Assembly (NCBI GenBank): GCA_041742255.1
Contig: JBGSIZ010000353.1
Coordinates: forward strand, 1 to 6,082
From: JBGSIZ01 sp041742255
GTDB lineage: Bacteria; Pseudomonadota; Alphaproteobacteria; Rhodobacterales; Rhodobacteraceae
DNA length: 6,082 bases
Reading direction: 5' to 3'
The position numbers were made by a program, and so were the translations under genes. This document shows positions 5,598 through 6,082 of this stretch, piece by piece. Under the pieces are notes generated by a model. That model ran no database searches. It worked only from the letters and a program-made list of their open reading frames with translations, and was not told where the DNA came from. The stretch's first letter is position 1. Each line of letters opens with the position of its first letter.

Positions 5598-6082
5598 CTA
5601 CGTCCCTGCCTGATCCGCCCGCGCTGCCAGTTGTGCTGTGATTGCTTCCAGCCTGCGCGCGAAGTGGGGGCGGGTGCGGCCGGTCAGGACGTGCCGGCAG
5701 ACCTTTGCTGCGAGCGTGAGCCGGCCCGACGCCTCGAGCCGCGCCAGAATGTTGCGCAGGTAGGGCAGGTTGTCCCGCCGTCCTCGCCAGAGGGGCGCAA
5801 GGCTGTGGCGTGACAGTGTTCCCGCCATCGCCTGCCCGATCAGCGATGTGGTGATGTTGAGCGCGTCCAGCGTGCTGTCCAGTTTTTCCCCTGCCCCCCG
5901 CAAAGGCAGCCCCACCACCCCCGGTCGCCGGAACAAGGCGGCGTGCATTGCGTCCAGTGGTTCGCGGGGGTCGTAGACGATGTAGCCTGCTGCCGCTGCC
6001 TCGATCATGTCGGGCGCAAAGCCGAAGCGGTCATCGAACGATAGCCGCCGTGCCGCCAGCGCCCGGCTGTCCCAGCCCGCAA
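5598..6082 (-). CDS. C-terminal part of an unidentified protein (start beyond window)
   Basis: The last 160 codons of a gene that continues past the right edge end at a TAG at 5598-5600. The frame is open through the edge (AGWDSRALAARRLSFDDRFG before the first internal Met at 6008), so that Met is unlikely to be the start. The sequence is soluble and mixed alpha/beta in flavour: GYIVYDPREPLDAMHAALF, then GVVGLPLRGAGEKLDSTLDAL, then an Arg-rich helical C-terminus (NLPYLRNILARLEASG, CRHVLTGRTRPHFARRLEAI). The composition and codons match the GC-rich chromosomal genes, unlike the small ORF next to it. There is no membrane segment. I cannot name the family from this fragment. It ends 130 bp before the small ORF, and no intrinsic terminator is visible between them. 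Confidence 0.8.
   Translation of the reverse strand, partial: AGWDSRALAARRLSFDDRFGFAPDMIEAAAAGYIVYDPREPLDAMHAALFRRPGVVGLPLRGAGEKLDSTLDALNITTSLIGQAMAGTLSRHSLAPLWRGRRDNLPYLRNILARLEASGRLTLAAKVCRHVLTGRTRPHFARRLEAITAQLAARADQAGT

Overview
The window looks like chromosomal DNA from an alphaproteobacterium, most likely Rhodobacterales (Roseobacter/Rhodobacter-type). The evidence is the high GC content (about two thirds in the pyrC stretch I counted), the DnaB sequence with alphaproteobacterial-looking charged insertions, and the clustering of pyrC, pyrE and dnaB. Every gene I accept is on the minus strand, so transcription runs from right to left (high to low coordinates). The genus assignment is an inference from protein flavour and gene order, not a database result.

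In the direction of transcription the layout is as follows. (1) 6082-5598: the C-terminal 160 codons of a gene I cannot name, cut by the window edge. (2) 5597-5023: an AT-richer patch (about 52% GC over 5221-5460) with one plausible 79-aa orphan ORF, its putative promoter, and a perfect 12-bp inverted repeat upstream of pyrC. (3) 5022-3232: pyrC (dihydroorotase) and pyrE (orotate phosphoribosyltransferase), two de novo pyrimidine enzymes, separated by 63 bp that carry three copies of an 8-mer at exact 11-bp spacing. (4) 3231-3065: a 167-bp regulatory gap with a good sigma70-type promoter followed by three DnaA-box-like 9-mers at exact 11-bp spacing. (5) 3064-1562: dnaB, the replicative helicase, intact and without an intein. 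(6) 1494-1: an unnamed four-helix membrane protein with a large predicted periplasmic helical domain, overlapping by 8 bp the start of a second small membrane protein that runs off the left edge.

PyrC and PyrE catalyse the third and fifth steps of UMP synthesis. DnaB lies next in the same direction but appears to have its own promoter. That promoter carries a possible DnaA-binding array, which would link helicase expression to the replication initiator. The two membrane proteins downstream of dnaB look translationally coupled and may act together. I found no CRISPR array, tRNA, rRNA, recognisable transposase or obvious new defence system. The most interesting signals are the DnaA-box array before dnaB, the 11-bp-phased repeats between pyrC and pyrE, the uncharacterised membrane pair, and the low-GC patch upstream of pyrC.
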